DNA of 8,361 nt from CAYUIS01 sp964444825 (GTDB lineage: Bacteria; Chloroflexota; Anaerolineae; B4-G1). The DNA is taken from positions 1 to 8,361 of the forward strand of contig CAYUIS010000182.1 in assembly GCA_964444825.1 (NCBI GenBank), written 5' to 3'. The position numbers and the translations under genes are program-made. Under the pieces are notes generated by a model. The model was not told the DNA's origin. It saw only the letters and a program-made list of their open reading frames with translations, and did no database searches. Positions 1-7,096 of the stretch are shown in pieces; the stretch's first letter is position 1; the number at the start of each line of letters is the position of its first letter.

Positions 1-62
1 CTAGGCAGCGCACGAATTCAGCGCGAGCAAAACGTAGTTGGGTAACCAGCAGGTGAGGCACA

Positions 63-590
63 TCACCCTCCGTAGGCTTCACTGCCGTAGATGGCTACGA
101 TCTGACCAAAGTAAATGCGATGATAGTCCTCGTGCGGGTAGTTATCTTCAATAGACGGATCGAGAAAGTGGGCGGCATCCATATCGGCCCAATAGATCTT
201 GCGACACTCGAGGATGAGTTCAGCCTCAGCAAAACCAGGAGCAGCGACGTGCGCCGAGGCGATGGGCGTGAGGCCCGCCTCCCCGATCTTGTCCCCGTCA
301 CGCCCTGATTTGGTGCCCACAAGTAGCATCGCGTCACGATAATCCTCGGGAAACGCAGATAGGGTGAACGTGTCGTACTGCTCTATAAACTCGTACGTGT
401 ATCGGCTCGGGCGCACCACGACCTGCGCAAAGGGCCAGCCCCACATCGTTCCGAGGCTCCCCCACCCTACGGTCATCGTGTTAAAATGGCCTGTCCCATA
501 GTCTCCACACATCAGCAGCATCCACTGCTTAGCCCACAGATTGTGGGACCGAAGCAGAAACTGCTCGAACGGAATCTCCCTGCGCGTCAT
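63..590 (-). CDS. Flavin reductase-like (FMN-binding split-barrel) protein
   Basis: This 175-residue protein resembles the flavin reductase-like family, whose members bind FMN and reduce flavin or act as small flavoprotein electron carriers in the cytoplasm. The visible signature is an N-terminal stretch with NTMTVGWGSLGTMWG (about residues 37-51), then RPSRYTYEFIE (61-71), then FTLSAFPEDYR followed by GTKSGRDGDKIGEAGLTP (about 75-109). This spacing is typical of the group. The C-terminal part, with the IYWADMDAAHFLD stretch and a closing IYFGQIVAIYG strand, also fits. There is no signal peptide or membrane segment. The ATG start is well supported by AGGAGG four bases upstream. It lies 26 bp after the membrane protein gene and is probably the last gene of the transcript. 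Nothing ties it functionally to wall synthesis, so it may simply share the transcript. The substrate and physiological partner cannot be told from sequence. Confidence 0.88.
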   Translation of the reverse strand: MTRREIPFEQFLLRSHNLWAKQWMLLMCGDYGTGHFNTMTVGWGSLGTMWGWPFAQVVVRPSRYTYEFIEQYDTFTLSAFPEDYRDAMLLVGTKSGRDGDKIGEAGLTPIASAHVAAPGFAEAELILECRKIYWADMDAAHFLDPSIEDNYPHEDYHRIYFGQIVAIYGSEAYGG

Positions 591-594
591 ATCG

Positions 595-600
595 CCTCCT
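595..600 (-). promoter_or_regulatory. Shine-Dalgarno site of the flavin reductase-like gene
   Basis: On the minus strand AGGAGG lies four bases before the ATG at 590. It is a full six-base match to the anti-Shine-Dalgarno core, and it fixes the start of this gene. It also suggests independent, efficient initiation although the upstream stop codon is only 26 bp away. Confidence 0.8.
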
Positions 601-616
601 CATTCTTTTTCGACCA

Positions 617-3493
617 TCAGCCTCCAACACTCAACTCACCAGCGACGAAAGAATCGCCAATCGTGTGCCCAGCAGCGTCCAGGATCTGCAGACGCTGCAT
701 CGTCGCCAGAAGATACCAACCAACCTCAACACGGTAGTCCCCTGCAGGAGCATCCGGGTCCAGCCGGACTTCGTAGGGATCCTTCAGTTCCTGGCCAGGC
801 GTCCACTGGCTGGTGGGATATGTCCCCTGCACCGGCCACATATCGACCTGCCCGTGCGGGCGTCCATCTGGACCGATCAACTGAACAAAAACGGTGTAAT
901 CCTTATCCATTGCCCGCAGCGCCCGCCATTGCAGTGCCACCGGGATGACCTCGCCCGGCAGCGCGGCAGATTGCCCTACCTGAGCATCGACCAGACGCAC
1001 CAGATCCGCAAAGTTAGCCAGCCCCTCCTGCGCCGGTGACACTTTCACCACTGCCAGGACACAATCCTCGGCCAAGGTGGCCAGCCAGCCACAGCGAACC
1101 GCCACGCCCTCCACGCCCACCCGCAGTTGGTACTCGCCTGGATATGCCGGCGCAGCTATCACATGGTGGCTACGCCTCATTCCAGGAAACAGAGAAAACC
1201 CGAACGCTTCGCTCCCCTGACCCTCTTGATCAACCCAGGTTAGGGAGATGCACGAATTCCCATCGACCCCCGACCACGACAGATCAACCGCGAAGGGGGC
1301 GACTGCCGGAACCTCAGTGGACAGATTGTATCCCGTCAACCACGCCTCGCCATTCAAGCTATACCGCACCTGGTTGGGCAAAGGCGGAAGAGGACCCGAG
1401 GGTGCCTCAATCACCAGTGTATCCAAGGCCAACCACTCTGTCTGTCCACCGTTAACCCTGAGCCCTGCCCCCTCAAAGCGGGGGAAAAGACCAACCTCCA
1501 GGACGTACTTCCCCGGTGGCAACCACGACGGCGGCGTCACCTCGTGATAGTCGGATATGGCCACACCTACAGGCCAGGCATTAGTCGGGTAGAGTCCACC
1601 CACCGGACGCACGCCTGCACTCTCCCAGCGCACCACGCCGCTGGCATCCACCATCCGCAGCCGGACGGTGAGATCTGCGCCTACGTCTGCCCTTGCCCGC
1701 CAGTAGAGCGTCAGGTGATACAAAGACCGCTGTAATGGATCGGCATCCAGTTTGGCATCCAGCAATTGGATCCGGCCGCCGAAATCAACCTCGATCTCGC
1801 CGCTGAGCACCTGGCTATCAGCAGATGCTGAATCCCCAACCTCCACCACCGGCCCCAACGAGCGCAGTTGCAGTCCACCTAGACTCGGCAGATAGCGTGC
1901 CAGGTAAACCGTCTGTCCTGCTGCAAGCCGGGCTCCCAGCTCCTCATAGTAGAGCTCCTCGCTACCAAGCAACACCAGGTCGAGGTCAGGCCGCAGCCCT
2001 TCGATTTGCTGGAGGTAATACAGCGGGGCGAACTTTTCGATATCGGCCAGCACCGCGCCCCGTGCAGCCAAGGGGAGACCCAACACGTACTGACCCCACT
2101 GGTAGCCACCGTGGTTATCGCTCTGGTCCACCGCCGGTAAGTTAAGCCAGATACGGCCAAGAGGGAGAAGGGCGAAGGGGACAATCAATAACGAGTAAAC
2201 GGCTGATAATGATCGATTGCGGAGAACAGACGATAGAATCGATGAGACAAGACTGGCCAAGAGATCAAGACCAACGCCAATCCAGATCGTTAGTATCAGG
2301 TGAGCAGGCAACAAGAAGACAGAGATGTCGGGGACGTAATAAGTCAGCCCGTACAACACGTAGGCCCACCAGGTCACACCAGTGACGACCAGTACTCGCC
2401 GGTGACGCCTGGCCAGGCCCACCACACCCAGCGCCGCCAAGCCCAGCCCGGTCCAGCCAAAAGGCACAACTAGCATCCGCCCGACGATACCCCAGCGAAC
2501 CGGGTCGCGCCAGCCATTCAGTTGTAGCGCTCCGTGAAACTGGCCGCCTGTGATGTAGGAGACGAAACCTTGNNNNNNNNNNNNNNNNNNNNNNNNNNNN
2601 NNNNNNNNNNNNNNNNNNNNNNNNNNNNNNNNNNNNNNNNNNNNNNNNNNNNNNNNNNNNNNNNNNNNNNNNTGAAGAGCATAGACTTCGGCGATGACCG
2701 CCTGAGACCAAAAGGTCGCAGAGAACGCCAGCGCCAGGGCAGCCAGGAAAGCGGGCAGCCGCCAAACGAGTTGGGGCAAGCTCAGATTACCTCCCTGTTC
2801 CCCAGGACCCCATCCAACCAGATCATAACTCCGTAGAAAAATGATCAGACGTAGGGTGAGAACATAGGTCATCAGCACCGTCGCCGTGGCAAAAGCCGCC
2901 GAGGCCAGATTCACACGCCAGGCTACGTTGCCTACCGGCAGCAGCGTGAACAGCTTACCCAGGAGGATGTAGAGGGGATAGCCTGTCGGATGCGCCACCC
3001 GCAGCAGCGGCACCACCACCTGGAACTCGAGAGTGTCGGCTCGACCGACCGACGGCAGTAACGTACGCAGGTACAGGCCTGACACCGTCAAGCCCAGCAC
3101 AACGAGCGGGGTCCAGACGACCTGATCCGCCCACGTTATCAGTAGCGCCAGCACAACCCCACCAAGTAGCAACACGCAACCTGCCAAGGAATCGGGGATT
3201 ACGCCTGTAACATAGAGAAGAGGGAAAAACAGCGGAATGAAGGCTGCAAAGAGAGGCGCCTGACAGCCAGACGGTGGGAAATGCTTAAAGAACCGGAGTC
3301 GCCGACGCCAGATCCACAGGGCAGCGGCCAGCACAGCACAGATGGAACCTACAACGGCGACGAGCAGAGGAGAACTGAACAGCGGGGCGTAGAGACCAAC
3401 CTCCGCCACCAGGCGAGCTAGACCCAGCCCCCAGGCGGCGCCAGCCGCGCCAGCTCCCACTACACCCGCGAGGCCATCAGGGCGTAGCTTCAT
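617..3493 (-). CDS. DUF2723-type multi-pass membrane protein with exported beta repeats (interrupted by assembly gap)
   Basis: This is a large polytopic membrane protein, about 958 residues as drawn, with the 100-N gap counted as sequence. The N-terminal half has many hydrophobic segments. It carries GRADTLEFQVVVPLLRVAHP, directly followed by TGYPLYILLGKLF (about residues 150-182), the conserved first-loop region of DUF2723/TMEM260-like proteins. These have a GT-C glycosyltransferase fold and probably use lipid-linked sugars outside the membrane. Asp153 and Glu156 are candidate catalytic acids. VIAEVYAL before the gap and GFVSYITGGQF after it are also family landmarks. From about residue 452 the protein is exported and beta-rich, ending in three repeat domains. 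The chosen ATG overlaps the end of the PBP2 gene by 17 bp; a TTG at 3505 is an alternative start. The frame is the same on both sides of the gap, but the gap length is probably arbitrary, so true length is unknown. Donor and acceptor cannot be inferred. Confidence 0.8.
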   Translation of the reverse strand: MKLRPDGLAGVVGAGAAGAAWGLGLARLVAEVGLYAPLFSSPLLVAVVGSICAVLAAALWIWRRRLRFFKHFPPSGCQAPLFAAFIPLFFPLLYVTGVIPDSLAGCVLLLGGVVLALLITWADQVVWTPLVVLGLTVSGLYLRTLLPSVGRADTLEFQVVVPLLRVAHPTGYPLYILLGKLFTLLPVGNVAWRVNLASAAFATATVLMTYVLTLRLIIFLRSYDLVGWGPGEQGGNLSLPQLVWRLPAFLAALALAFSATFWSQAVIAEVYALXXXXXXXXXXXXXXXXXXXXXXXXXXXXXXXXXXQGFVSYITGGQFHGALQLNGWRDPVRWGIVGRMLVVPFGWTGLGLAALGVVGLARRHRRVLVVTGVTWWAYVLYGLTYYVPDISVFLLPAHLILTIWIGVGLDLLASLVSSILSSVLRNRSLSAVYSLLIVPFALLPLGRIWLNLPAVDQSDNHGGYQWGQYVLGLPLAARGAVLADIEKFAPLYYLQQIEGLRPDLDLVLLGSEELYYEELGARLAAGQTVYLARYLPSLGGLQLRSLGPVVEVGDSASADSQVLSGEIEVDFGGRIQLLDAKLDADPLQRSLYHLTLYWRARADVGADLTVRLRMVDASGVVRWESAGVRPVGGLYPTNAWPVGVAISDYHEVTPPSWLPPGKYVLEVGLFPRFEGAGLRVNGGQTEWLALDTLVIEAPSGPLPPLPNQVRYSLNGEAWLTGYNLSTEVPAVAPFAVDLSWSGVDGNSCISLTWVDQEGQGSEAFGFSLFPGMRRSHHVIAAPAYPGEYQLRVGVEGVAVRCGWLATLAEDCVLAVVKVSPAQEGLANFADLVRLVDAQVGQSAALPGEVIPVALQWRALRAMDKDYTVFVQLIGPDGRPHGQVDMWPVQGTYPTSQWTPGQELKDPYEVRLDPDAPAGDYRVEVGWYLLATMQRLQILDAAGHTIGDSFVAGELSVGG
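632..1795 (-). repeat. Three tandem beta-rich domains encoded in the C-terminal part of the DUF2723 protein
   Basis: Three successive units of roughly 115-130 residues are visible in the exported tail: about 1795-1412, 1384-1046 and 1024-632 in coordinates. Units one and three align clearly. Each begins with a strand around LLDAKL or LVDAQV, then LTLYWRA or VALQWRA, then GLYPTNAW or GTYPTSQW. Each then has SDYHEV or KDPYEV, and PPGKYVLEVGLF or PAGDYRVEVGWY. The middle unit keeps the opening strand (WLTGYNL), LSWSGV and PGEYQLRVGVEG, but it lacks the YPT..W segment and contains three cysteines. Such domains look like immunoglobulin-like or carbohydrate-binding modules. That function is inference only. 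The repetition is at protein level and is not an exact DNA repeat. Confidence 0.7.
2573..2672. other. Assembly gap of exactly 100 Ns
   Basis: The run of N is exactly 100 bases, the conventional placeholder for a scaffold join of unknown length. It falls inside the DUF2723 protein gene, between the VIAEVYAL and GFVSYITGGQF landmarks. The true missing sequence is therefore probably not 100 bp, and any protein length or residue number downstream of it is provisional. Confidence 0.97.
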
Positions 3494-5477
3494 CACCTTC
3501 GTCAACTTGATCCAGACCGAAATAGTGCTCCAGAATGTCGTGAACGATGGGCACCGCCACTACCGAGCCCTCACCACCATTGTACAGGAAGACGACAGCC
3601 GAAACCTCCGGCTCATCGACCCCCTCTCTTGATGCGTAAGCAATGAACCAGGCATGTTCCGGTTGCTGGAATCCGACGCCACACATAATATCGTCACAGA
3701 ACTGAGCGGTGCCCGTCTTGCCAGCAATTCGCAATCCCTCGATCTGGGTGCGATAGGATGTACCATAGGCCACGGCCCCTTCCATACCCTGCCTGATCAG
3801 GGACCAATTCTCTACACTGATGGGCAGCGTGCGGACAATCTCGGGCTCAAAGGGCCGCGTCACGTTCCCCTCTGCGTCCGTGACGTGATGCACGATGCGC
3901 GGGCGCACCAGCTTACCTCCGGTGGCGACGGTGTTAGCCGCGTTGAGCAACTGAAGCGGTGTCACGGTTAGGAAGCCCTGGCCAATGGATAGGTTATAGG
4001 TATCGCCAGTGGACCAGGATTCGCTGTACGTAAGTCGCTTCCAATCCGCCGTTGGCACGAGGCCATCAACCTCCGTTGGCAGCTCTACCTCAGTCGGCTC
4101 ACCGAAGCCAAAAAGCCTGGCATACTTGGCGATACGTTCCACACCCAATCCCTCAAACCCGGTCTCCTCGAAACCACCACCGGTCTTGTAGAAAAAGACG
4201 TCGCACGATTGAGCGATGCCTCCCACGACGTCCAACCAGCCGTGGCCTGAGCGGTTCCAGCAATAGAACGGCTGGGCCTGTCCAGGATCGTTGGGAGAGT
4301 ACCTGTTGGGGATGATGATCTTGCCAGGGCAGCTAAGTCGGGTGTCCGACGTCAGGACTCCCTCCTGAAGCGCGCCCGCCGCTACCACGATCTTGAACGT
4401 CGAACCGGGGGGCAAGAGATCTGAGATGGCGTGGTTGAGCAAAGGACGATGGGGATTGTTGGCCAGACGATCCCAATCAAGGGCAGAGATGCCCTGGGTG
4501 AAGAGGTTATTGTCATACGTCGGCAGACTGACCATTGCCAGAATCTCGCCCGTCTGCGGATTCATCACGATCGCGACCCCACGCGGAGAGTTCACATTCG
4601 GTTGTTCCATCCCACGGCGCAGCACAGCCTCGGCGAACCGCTGCAACTCGAGGTCGAGTGTCAGATGGACATTGTCGCCAGGTACCGGCTCGGCCAACTC
4701 TGCCACTACGCGGATCACCCGGCCGAGCACGTCTTCCTCTACGATCTGTTGGCCCTTCTGCCCACGCAGATAATCCTCATACGTGGCCTCGATACCCGCT
4801 CTCCCGATACGATCGATGGACGAATCATAGCCGAGAGCCACGTATGCTTCCTCATCCTCCTCCGGAATCGGAAGATTGTACCCCAGGATCTGCGATACGA
4901 GCGGCCCGTACGGATAGTCACGCACCGCCTCTACCTCAACCGAGACGCCCGGGAGCACGAGTGTCTGCTGCGCCACAAGCAGCGCTATGTCTCGATCCAC
5001 CCCTCGCTTGACCATCACCGGGCGATAAGTAAACCCTGCTTCCGCCACGATCTCGCGCACGCCCCGAGGCCCATCATCTCCGCCCTCGCCCACCTCGGGC
5101 GACGCATATGGCATCCCCAGCAGCACGGCCAGGCGGATCAAGACATCCTCGGCTTGCTCCTCGTCATCAGGCAGATAGGCAGGAACAATGACTATATCAA
5201 AACTGGGGACGTTGCGCACCAGCGGCGTGCCGAATCTATCATAGACGAGACCTCGGGCTGCAGGGACAGTGACGGGGCGCGTACTCTGCCGGGTTGCACG
5301 CTCGCGGTAATAGGCCCCCTGCACAAACTGCATGTTCCACAAGCGCAGGCTGAGAATACCAAAAAGACCCACGATGAACAACCCCACGACGATAGCACGT
5401 GGCGAGCCTCGAAGCGCCGCCCAGCGTGCCTGCCAGATCCCCTGGGTCAACTGTTGCTGGGTTTTCGGTACGCTCAT
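3477..5477 (-). CDS. mrdA: Penicillin-binding protein 2, class B transpeptidase of the elongasome
   Basis: This 666-residue protein cross-links new peptidoglycan during side-wall growth and acts outside the membrane. A short cytoplasmic N-terminus is followed by one membrane anchor (about residues 28-47). The pedestal region contains PAARGLVYDRFGTPLVRN (about 73-89), the usual R-G-x-x-x-D-R-x-G dimerisation-domain motif. The transpeptidase domain has all three active-site motifs: STFK with nucleophile Ser359 and Lys362, SCD at 424-426 (the SxN position, with Asp as often seen in PBP2), and KTGTA from Lys587. The start chosen is the ATG at 5477, whose ATGA overlaps the mreD stop and implies translational coupling; an upstream in-frame TTG at 5519 would run deep into mreD. 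The length is slightly above the usual 600-650. Extra cysteine pairs occur in the catalytic domain, including CX4C (594 and 599) just after KTG. Its place directly after mreBCD makes the elongation-type role, rather than FtsI, secure. Confidence 0.93.
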   Translation of the reverse strand: MSVPKTQQQLTQGIWQARWAALRGSPRAIVVGLFIVGLFGILSLRLWNMQFVQGAYYRERATRQSTRPVTVPAARGLVYDRFGTPLVRNVPSFDIVIVPAYLPDDEEQAEDVLIRLAVLLGMPYASPEVGEGGDDGPRGVREIVAEAGFTYRPVMVKRGVDRDIALLVAQQTLVLPGVSVEVEAVRDYPYGPLVSQILGYNLPIPEEDEEAYVALGYDSSIDRIGRAGIEATYEDYLRGQKGQQIVEEDVLGRVIRVVAELAEPVPGDNVHLTLDLELQRFAEAVLRRGMEQPNVNSPRGVAIVMNPQTGEILAMVSLPTYDNNLFTQGISALDWDRLANNPHRPLLNHAISDLLPPGSTFKIVVAAGALQEGVLTSDTRLSCPGKIIIPNRYSPNDPGQAQPFYCWNRSGHGWLDVVGGIAQSCDVFFYKTGGGFEETGFEGLGVERIAKYARLFGFGEPTEVELPTEVDGLVPTADWKRLTYSESWSTGDTYNLSIGQGFLTVTPLQLLNAANTVATGGKLVRPRIVHHVTDAEGNVTRPFEPEIVRTLPISVENWSLIRQGMEGAVAYGTSYRTQIEGLRIAGKTGTAQFCDDIMCGVGFQQPEHAWFIAYASREGVDEPEVSAVVFLYNGGEGSVVAVPIVHDILEHYFGLDQVDEGDEATP

Positions 5478-5977
5478 ACTGCGAACAACGTCTCCCGTCG
5501 TAATTTGCGCTCCATCCAATTAAGCGGCAGTTGCACAAACGGAGCCAACACCGCATTGAGCACCGCCGATGGACCTGCCACCTGCAATATGACTCTGCCC
5601 CATTCTACCGGGTGTCCAGTCCAAGCAAGCGCTGTCAGCATAACCAAGTGGTAGGTCAGACCAGCGGCAAACGCCAAAGGTACGAGCCGCATCGTAGGCG
5701 AACCGATACCTCGGCCCCACGTCTGACTGGCCAGAACCGCCACAGTCAACAAAGACAGCGCCGTAGCGCCGAGAGGCCCTCCTGACAGCAGATCAACAAT
5801 CAGGCCACCGATGAAACCCCATACAGCGCCTTCGTCAACACCCCGCACCACGGCCCAGAGCAATACGACCAATAGCATCAGGTCTGGTCGCGCACCCCAT
5901 AACTCAACCCGTGCCAGCAGAACCGTCTGTACCAGAGCTATAGAAGTGAGAAGTGGGATGACCAGGTAGAGATTGAT
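5474..5977 (-). CDS. mreD: Rod shape-determining protein MreD, apparent ATC start
   Basis: MreD is a small integral membrane protein of the elongation complex that links MreC and PBP2 to MreB. The frame is strongly hydrophobic, with about five membrane segments and the family-like stretch GFIGGLIVDLLSGGPLGATA. The first ATG (5878) would give only 134 residues and remove the first membrane helix. Reading further upstream in the same frame gives NLYLVIPLLTSIALVQTVLL, a convincing MreD N-terminus. The frame is then closed by a TAG at 5983. No ATG, GTG or TTG exists in that extension. An ATC at 5977 lies six bases after a perfect GGAGG, so I take it as the start, giving 167 residues, the usual family size. 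Either a rare ATC start is used or an ATG carries a base change or error. The stop codon overlaps the PBP2 start as ATGA. Confidence 0.85.
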   Translation of the reverse strand: MNLYLVIPLLTSIALVQTVLLARVELWGARPDLMLLVVLLWAVVRGVDEGAVWGFIGGLIVDLLSGGPLGATALSLLTVAVLASQTWGRGIGSPTMRLVPLAFAAGLTYHLVMLTALAWTGHPVEWGRVILQVAGPSAVLNAVLAPFVQLPLNWMERKLRRETLFAV

Positions 5978-5983
5978 GGCCTA

Positions 5984-5988
5984 CCTCC
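5984..5988 (-). promoter_or_regulatory. Shine-Dalgarno site deciding the mreD start
   Basis: On the minus strand the sequence reads GGAGGTAGGCC and then ATC. GGAGG is a strong ribosome binding site with a six-base spacer to the ATC at 5977. No similarly strong site is placed before the internal ATG at 5878. The site supports initiation upstream of that ATG. Confidence 0.75.
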
Positions 5989-6031
5989 AAGCGTATCTCC
6001 AGGCATAAGCGGAAAAGCACAATCCATACGG

Positions 6032-6964
6032 CTACGGCTCGTCGGGCGGAAGCTCTCCAATAGGGATCTGCTCGAAAGAAGTGATGACGAGCGCCAGTTC
6101 CAGCCGCGAAAAGTCCACGGCTGGCCGCACAACAGCAGCCTGGAACAGTTCATAGTCCATCTGCTGGACTTCTATCACCTGGCCGATGATCAAACCTTTG
6201 GGCATAAAGCCCCCCAGTCCAGAGGTGAGCACAATGTCACCTACACTGACGTTCCTCGGTCGATCATCAGCACCACCAGCCTCGATGACGCCTGTCTCCT
6301 GGGGAACATACTCTATGCGAAGCGTACCATCTGGTTGTCCCACGACCAGTCCAGTGGCACGGGAATTCTGGAGAAGGGCGGCCACAGCGCTCTCACGGTC
6401 TGTCAAGAGCTGCACTTTGGATGTGCGCGGAGCGACCTCTGCAACTCGCCCCACCAGTCCTAATCCACCGCCGGCACTGACAACCGGCATCCCCACTTCG
6501 ACGCCGTGCTGCGCTCCAGCATTGATGGTGAAATAGTGCAGATAGGGATTCGGGTCCTCTCCGATCACTTCCCCACATGGAAAAGTCTCGCAGGCCTCCC
6601 GACCAATCACATCGACGCCCAGATAACCCGTAATCGAGAACTCGTCGGTAAAGGCAAGTAATGCTCGCAGGGACTGGACCTCGGCGCGATAGTCTCTCAG
6701 GCTAATGTTCTCGAGGATCAGAGCGTCCACCTGAGCCCGCAACTCTTCGACCTCCGCCCGAAGCTCTCGTACCTCCCGGACAGCCTGAAACAGGTTGCCA
6801 GTGGTCTCTGTTATGCCCGCAAACGCGCGCTGTAATGGGTCAAGCACATAGTGGAACGCGTTCTCGACCGGTGACAGAAGACCAGCCTCGCTGCCGACTA
6901 GAAGGAACAATGTAGCAACGATTAACACCAGGGGAAGCCAGGAACGTCGAGGAGCTTCTCTCAT
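6032..6964 (-). CDS. mreC: Rod shape-determining protein MreC
   Basis: MreC is a bitopic membrane protein whose external part contacts PBP2 and activates the elongation machinery. The 310-residue protein has a short basic N-terminus (MREAPRRSW) and one transmembrane helix (about 9-25). A coiled coil (about 62-104) is rich in Glu, Arg and Leu, for example VRELRAEVEELRAQV. It is followed by the beta-barrel domains with ITINAG-like YFTINAGAQHGVEVGMPVV and GLVGRV, typical of the family. The start is uncertain: ATG at 6964 fits the usual basic N-terminus, while GTG at 6979 would add five residues. Neither has a good ribosome binding site. An apparent insertion of about 14 residues with CETFPC (Cys125 and Cys130) sits where the first barrel begins, between two VIG copies. 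The gene is about 130 bp after mreB and 54 bp before mreD. Confidence 0.93.
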   Translation of the reverse strand: MREAPRRSWLPLVLIVATLFLLVGSEAGLLSPVENAFHYVLDPLQRAFAGITETTGNLFQAVREVRELRAEVEELRAQVDALILENISLRDYRAEVQSLRALLAFTDEFSITGYLGVDVIGREACETFPCGEVIGEDPNPYLHYFTINAGAQHGVEVGMPVVSAGGGLGLVGRVAEVAPRTSKVQLLTDRESAVAALLQNSRATGLVVGQPDGTLRIEYVPQETGVIEAGGADDRPRNVSVGDIVLTSGLGGFMPKGLIIGQVIEVQQMDYELFQAAVVRPAVDFSRLELALVITSFEQIPIGELPPDEP

Positions 6965-6982
6965 AACTCGATCAACCACCGA

Positions 6983-7013
6983 CCGGTTCGTACAGGGCCT
7001 TGGGTCGAACCGG
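6983..7013 (-). promoter_or_regulatory. Hairpin in the mreB-mreC spacer
   Basis: CCGGTTCG (6983-6990) and CGAACCGG (7006-7013) form a perfect eight-base-pair stem with a 15-base loop. The stem ends three bases before the GTG at 6979 and 18 before the ATG at 6964. There is no T-run after it, so it does not look like an intrinsic terminator. It could reduce mreC translation, stabilise a processed mRNA end, or serve as a protein site. The stem is seen in the sequence; the role is inference. Confidence 0.5.
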
Positions 7014-7096
7014 AGGACGACGTTTCAGGTCGCCGACCCGTCAAAGCCGGCTGCAGGACCGCCCACTTGAACACACCCACAATAGGGGCTAATCAA

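Noticed and set aside
1..63. A 20-codon minus-strand frame whose ATG overlaps the flavin reductase stop as TGATG, ending in TAG at 1-3
   Set aside because: It is too short, cysteine-rich without pattern, and unsupported by any homology. The overlap of stop and start is easily due to chance. Nothing else is visible in these 62 bases, and no terminator hairpin was found.
3477..3505. TTG at 3505 as the start of the DUF2723 gene
   Set aside because: It would add four residues and has only a weak GGA upstream. The ATG at 3493 is the simpler choice, although its GAAGG is rather close, so this is not decided.
4431..5654. A 407-codon open frame on the plus strand opposite PBP2
   Set aside because: It lies wholly opposite well-supported PBP2 and mreD coding sequence, shows no recognisable domain, and has low-complexity basic composition typical of an antisense shadow in GC-rich genes.
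7016..7044. TTGACG in the mreB-mreC spacer as the -35 of an internal promoter
   Set aside because: No -10-like sequence occurs at 16-18 bp; the position reads GTCGTC.
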